Origin: Antennarius striatus
Lineage: Eukaryota > Chordata > Actinopteri > Lophiiformes > Antennariidae
NCBI RefSeq assembly: GCF_040054535.1
Contig: NC_090778.1
Coordinates: 10,901,001-10,965,000, forward strand
Length of the DNA: 64,000 bases
Reading direction: 5' to 3'
The position numbers and the translations under genes were made by a program. The notes below the pieces were generated by a model. It saw only the letters and a list, made by a program, of their open reading frames with translations. It was not told the origin of the DNA and did not search any database. Shown piece after piece: positions 27,431-64,000 of this stretch (positions within the stretch are counted from its first letter, which is position 1; each line of letters starts with the position of its first letter).

Positions 27431-30300
27431 AGGGCCAAAAGATAATCTTTGTCATTGACAATGTTGTCAAATATGAGGCCCTTCAGAAATCGAGGGGAAA
27501 AGTTTGTTCTGGCCCCTGGTAAGCTGTAAGTTGCTCTAGCTAGACTTCCTATTAGCCTTTTGTATGTTGGACGTCCTGCCAGTCTATTGGATTATCTTTA
27601 TCCAAACCTTTTCTAAATTGGACTTTTATTATTTTTTTCAAAGTCCTGTTTCTATTGGTTTTGACATAAGGAATAAATTTCCCATGTTTTTACGGACTCA
27701 TTCAGCTTCCATCCTAAGAGTGTAAACTCATTATGCTTTCAGATGACATATTTCTTTCCTGAAAACTTGCTCTTCTTATCCAAGGTTGCAGCAGGCTGAA
27801 AAGCTGTCCTTCCCCAGTTCATCGGGGGGGATACCTGAGCAGACTAGACATGCAATCCCTCCAGTAATTCTCCATGTATTCCAGGGCCTCCCCATAGTTG
27901 GACCTGCCTGGTTTGGAGGTGTCCTGCAAGAACCACATCTCACTCATTTCTGACCAATGCAGTGGCTCTACTCTTAGCTTGCTCACAATTTGAAAATCTG
28001 TGAACTTGGGAAATAAATTTGAGGAAATCAAGCCTTTTGATTGCATAAACAACTTAGATCTTATACTTCAACAATAAAAGTAATGCTTTAATATTGTTGA
28101 GTATCATCAACTTACTTTGGCAAAAATAAGTTTAACCTTCAGTGAATGCAGGAACGTCTTCACCCTGATGGTTAGTTTTTTGTCTCTGTTAAAAGCACAG
28201 ATACAAATTAATTACAATGAGGACACAACCCAATGTTTTGATGAATAAATATTTTATATACAAAATTTGTTAGAATTATATTTAACATATGTCACATGAG
28301 AATAACTACATACATCTGATCAGTCCTCATATTTCACATACATACATGAAAAAAGTCACAAGTCTAACTATATTTGTGTACAATAAATACATGCTCTGGT
28401 CATAGGCTTTCATTTTCTTTTCTTTTTCTTACAAACTTACATTTATTTTTAAACAGTGAAAGAGTTCAGTCAGCACAGCAGCTGTGGCCATTGTAAAAGA
28501 CCCACACACTTATAGCCTGCTTACAGACAAATGTTTGTTCACGTTAATAGTACAACCAAAGGACAAAACTAATTAGTAGAAAATCTCATCTACATTTAAT
28601 CCAGCAGATCCTATTTTTCTTAAGAGCTAAAGTCTATCTGATTTTGGCAGACATGCAGATAAAGCCTGGCCATCTACAATGGCCACATCTCAGCAGACAA
28701 ACAAAAATAGGTCTGCTCTGCAAAGCCAAAGTGTAATACCTGCAAAAAGCCTTTTATAGTTTTCTATCTATTGGTATGAGCATCAGAATATAAATATAAG
28801 CACTAATATGTCTGGAAAATGTGGCAGTAGAACAACAACACTGACAGACTGGAGATAAGTTACGGCACTTTAGATTAGGGGGTAAAAAAGGAATCACAAA
28901 AACTGCAGATACTGCACTTTGCCTTTGTAGGGCACAAGTGAAGAGGGCTTGTTGTGTTCCTTGGCACAAAAGTAAACACGCAAGAGTTTGGATCTAACCC
29001 AAACTCACTTCAAATAATTGAGCAACCTGCCAACACGGTTTCTTTCCAATTCAGGTTTCTGGTGCGCTGGCATGTCTGTAAGACATTTGTTCTCCTGTTC
29101 CAAACTGTTAAAGTAAATGTTTCTGGTGCCCAGAAAGGTGTTGATACGTTTTGTTGGCTCTTTGTTGTTTCCCCTCAGAGCAGGCAGATATGTAAACATT
29201 GTTAACAGTCTTAGTTTGATGGATGATAAAAATAAAAGTGCTGAATTTAAAACTTTGTGTGGAATCGCTGCATTTTGTTCAGCAGACAGGTCAAAGATCA
29301 GTCCGACACAGGACTCACACTACAATTCCCAAAACCCTTTGCCTCTGACATAAACAGTCATTGCTGTCATAACATTCATGTTTTGTATCCCTCTGACTTC
29401 GAATACCTGCGGTCAGCTTGCTGAATTTTTTACGATGCTTCACCTTCTTCTTTCAAGGCATTTATGTTAAATCTGTTTAAAATAACACACAAGCAGCATT
29501 TTCGCACACTTCCTGGTTCAGTTCATCAAAATATGACCATGTGACGAGGCCAGTGAGATTTCTGTTAGTCTGTCTCTGTGTTACATGAAACACTGCTCAC
29601 CCACCAACAGACTTGCTATTTTGTTCATGCTGGTACATATGTTGTGTTCGTTTTTTTGTTCGTTTGTGTTTTTGGTGTGGGGGTTGGAGGGGCAAAATCA
29701 CAGGATGTTTGGTGGCAGTCAAAAGCCCTCATAGATCATTTCCTTCCAGTGCACCCTCACCATGTGATAAATTATTACCTTAAACAGCAACCTAGTAGCA
29801 GTCGGCATTTTTCATTTCATATAAGTTTTTAAAACTAGTTCCTTTTTTGCATTCATACACTGATGGCTAGTGTTGTTAATAGCAAACAGATGACATGTAT
29901 GTTTCATTTTTCCCAGATTCCATCTTCCATAGACAACCAAACTGGGACTTATTAGAATCATAAGCTCAAGTGATTAATTAAACCTTTGTCCACTGCGTCC
30001 AGTGGGATGAATGAGTTGCTCGATGCAGGGGCTGTTATAACTAAGTTCTCTTTTTTCATGTTTTTGACAGTATTTTAGTGTGACTGACAGTCAACTTGCA
30101 TGTATCTCGTAAGTATTGGATGTTCTCCATGCAGATTATTGTGATAGTGTGTGTTCACTTGGAATGAAGATGACATTGTTCACAAATAAGCGTCAGACAA
30201 AGTCGTGAACGACACAAAGCTTTGACTCCAAATTTAAAAAAAAAAAAGAGATCGTTTTGATCTTTTCTAAAAATCTCTAGTCCTGAGTAAACGTGTCTCC
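27431..30300. other. spacer and probable unc13 3' untranslated region, no gene seen
   Basis: Convergent intergenic DNA between sec14l2 (+) and unc13 (-). The part nearest 30300 should contain the unc13 3' UTR. No additional exon or RNA gene is supported. Confidence 0.4.
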
Positions 30301-63612
<33,312 letters not shown>

Positions 63613-64000
63613 CTGCAATAGTTTTCAAACAGAAACATCAGGTGTGATTTCCCTGAAAACACACAAACATCCATGTGTTCTTAAGAGATACTGGAAGCAA
63701 ATATGTTATCATGTTGGTCAGGTACTGTACATCATCAGAGAAATAAGATGTCAAAAGAGAAAACTGGGAAGCATATCCTTGAAATTGAAGTTATACAGCT
63801 TTCATGCAATATTCCATATATGTAAATAATCACGAGGTCTAAGTAGGTCACCATAAATACACCAAGAAAGGTGACATAAACAGAAATACTTAGACAGATT
63901 TAGGCCAAAAGTAAGATTGAAAGCTCTTTCACCCTTCTTTCCAAACTGAAATAGAAAATATATACACATTAATATATGAAAACATAAACACACACAAACA
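63613..64000. other. unc13 intron to window edge
   Basis: AT-rich, no exon supported. The next upstream unc13 exon lies outside. Confidence 0.5.

Overview
The window is vertebrate nuclear DNA, almost certainly from a teleost fish. The coding exons are short, follow GT/AG splicing and match vertebrate proteins. Introns and spacers are full of CA/GT microsatellites, Tc1/mariner, Tigger and hAT transposon remnants, an APE-type LINE family and a tRNA-derived SINE. No bacterial or viral gene was seen. Exons were built by hand from splice sites, reading-frame phase and recalled family sequences; no alignment was run.

Layout: (1) 182-353, + strand, is the last coding exon of ascc2. (2) 3595-8528, - strand, is a complete ten-exon rnf215-like gene (402 aa; signal peptide, luminal domain, one membrane segment, RING-H2). 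(3) 8529-9263 is a GC-rich head-to-head promoter. (4) 9264-24870, + strand, is a complete twelve-exon sec14l2-like gene (402 aa; CRAL-TRIO plus GOLD). (5) 24871-30300 is a spacer between convergent genes, with a Tigger element that keeps its TA target duplication and hAT remnants. (6) 30301-63612, - strand, is the 3' part of an unc13 (Munc13) gene, most like unc13b. It covers most of the MUN domain and the C-terminal C2 domain in 18 core exons (731 codons plus stop). Its 5' part lies beyond the right edge.

The most unusual content is in unc13. Between the core exons at 52031-52108 and 35755-35843, one 16-kb interval holds at least twelve candidate microexons of 15-39 nt. Each is bounded by AG/GT, each is a multiple of three, each is phase 0 at both ends and none has a stop. 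Together they would encode 97 residues, strongly acidic in the first five and mixed Glu/Lys in the rest. Skipping all twelve restores the canonical Munc13 junction. A second site, just upstream of the conserved NLHF segment, has two more symmetric (phase 1) microexons of 36 and 42 nt. A third site has an optional-looking 75-nt exon. Several of these exons abut very long GU repeats in the pre-mRNA. This looks like a combinatorial splice cassette that would vary loops of a synaptic-vesicle priming domain. It is inferred from sequence only and needs RNA evidence.

ascc2, rnf215 and the sec14l gene have human counterparts close together on chromosome 22q12, so the left half looks like conserved synteny; unc13 does not belong to that human block. 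The other genes are not functionally linked in an obvious way: ASCC2 acts in ribosome quality control and DNA alkylation repair, RNF215 is a membrane E3 ligase of the PA-TM-RING group, SEC14L2 binds tocopherol, squalene and phosphoinositides, and UNC13 primes synaptic vesicles.
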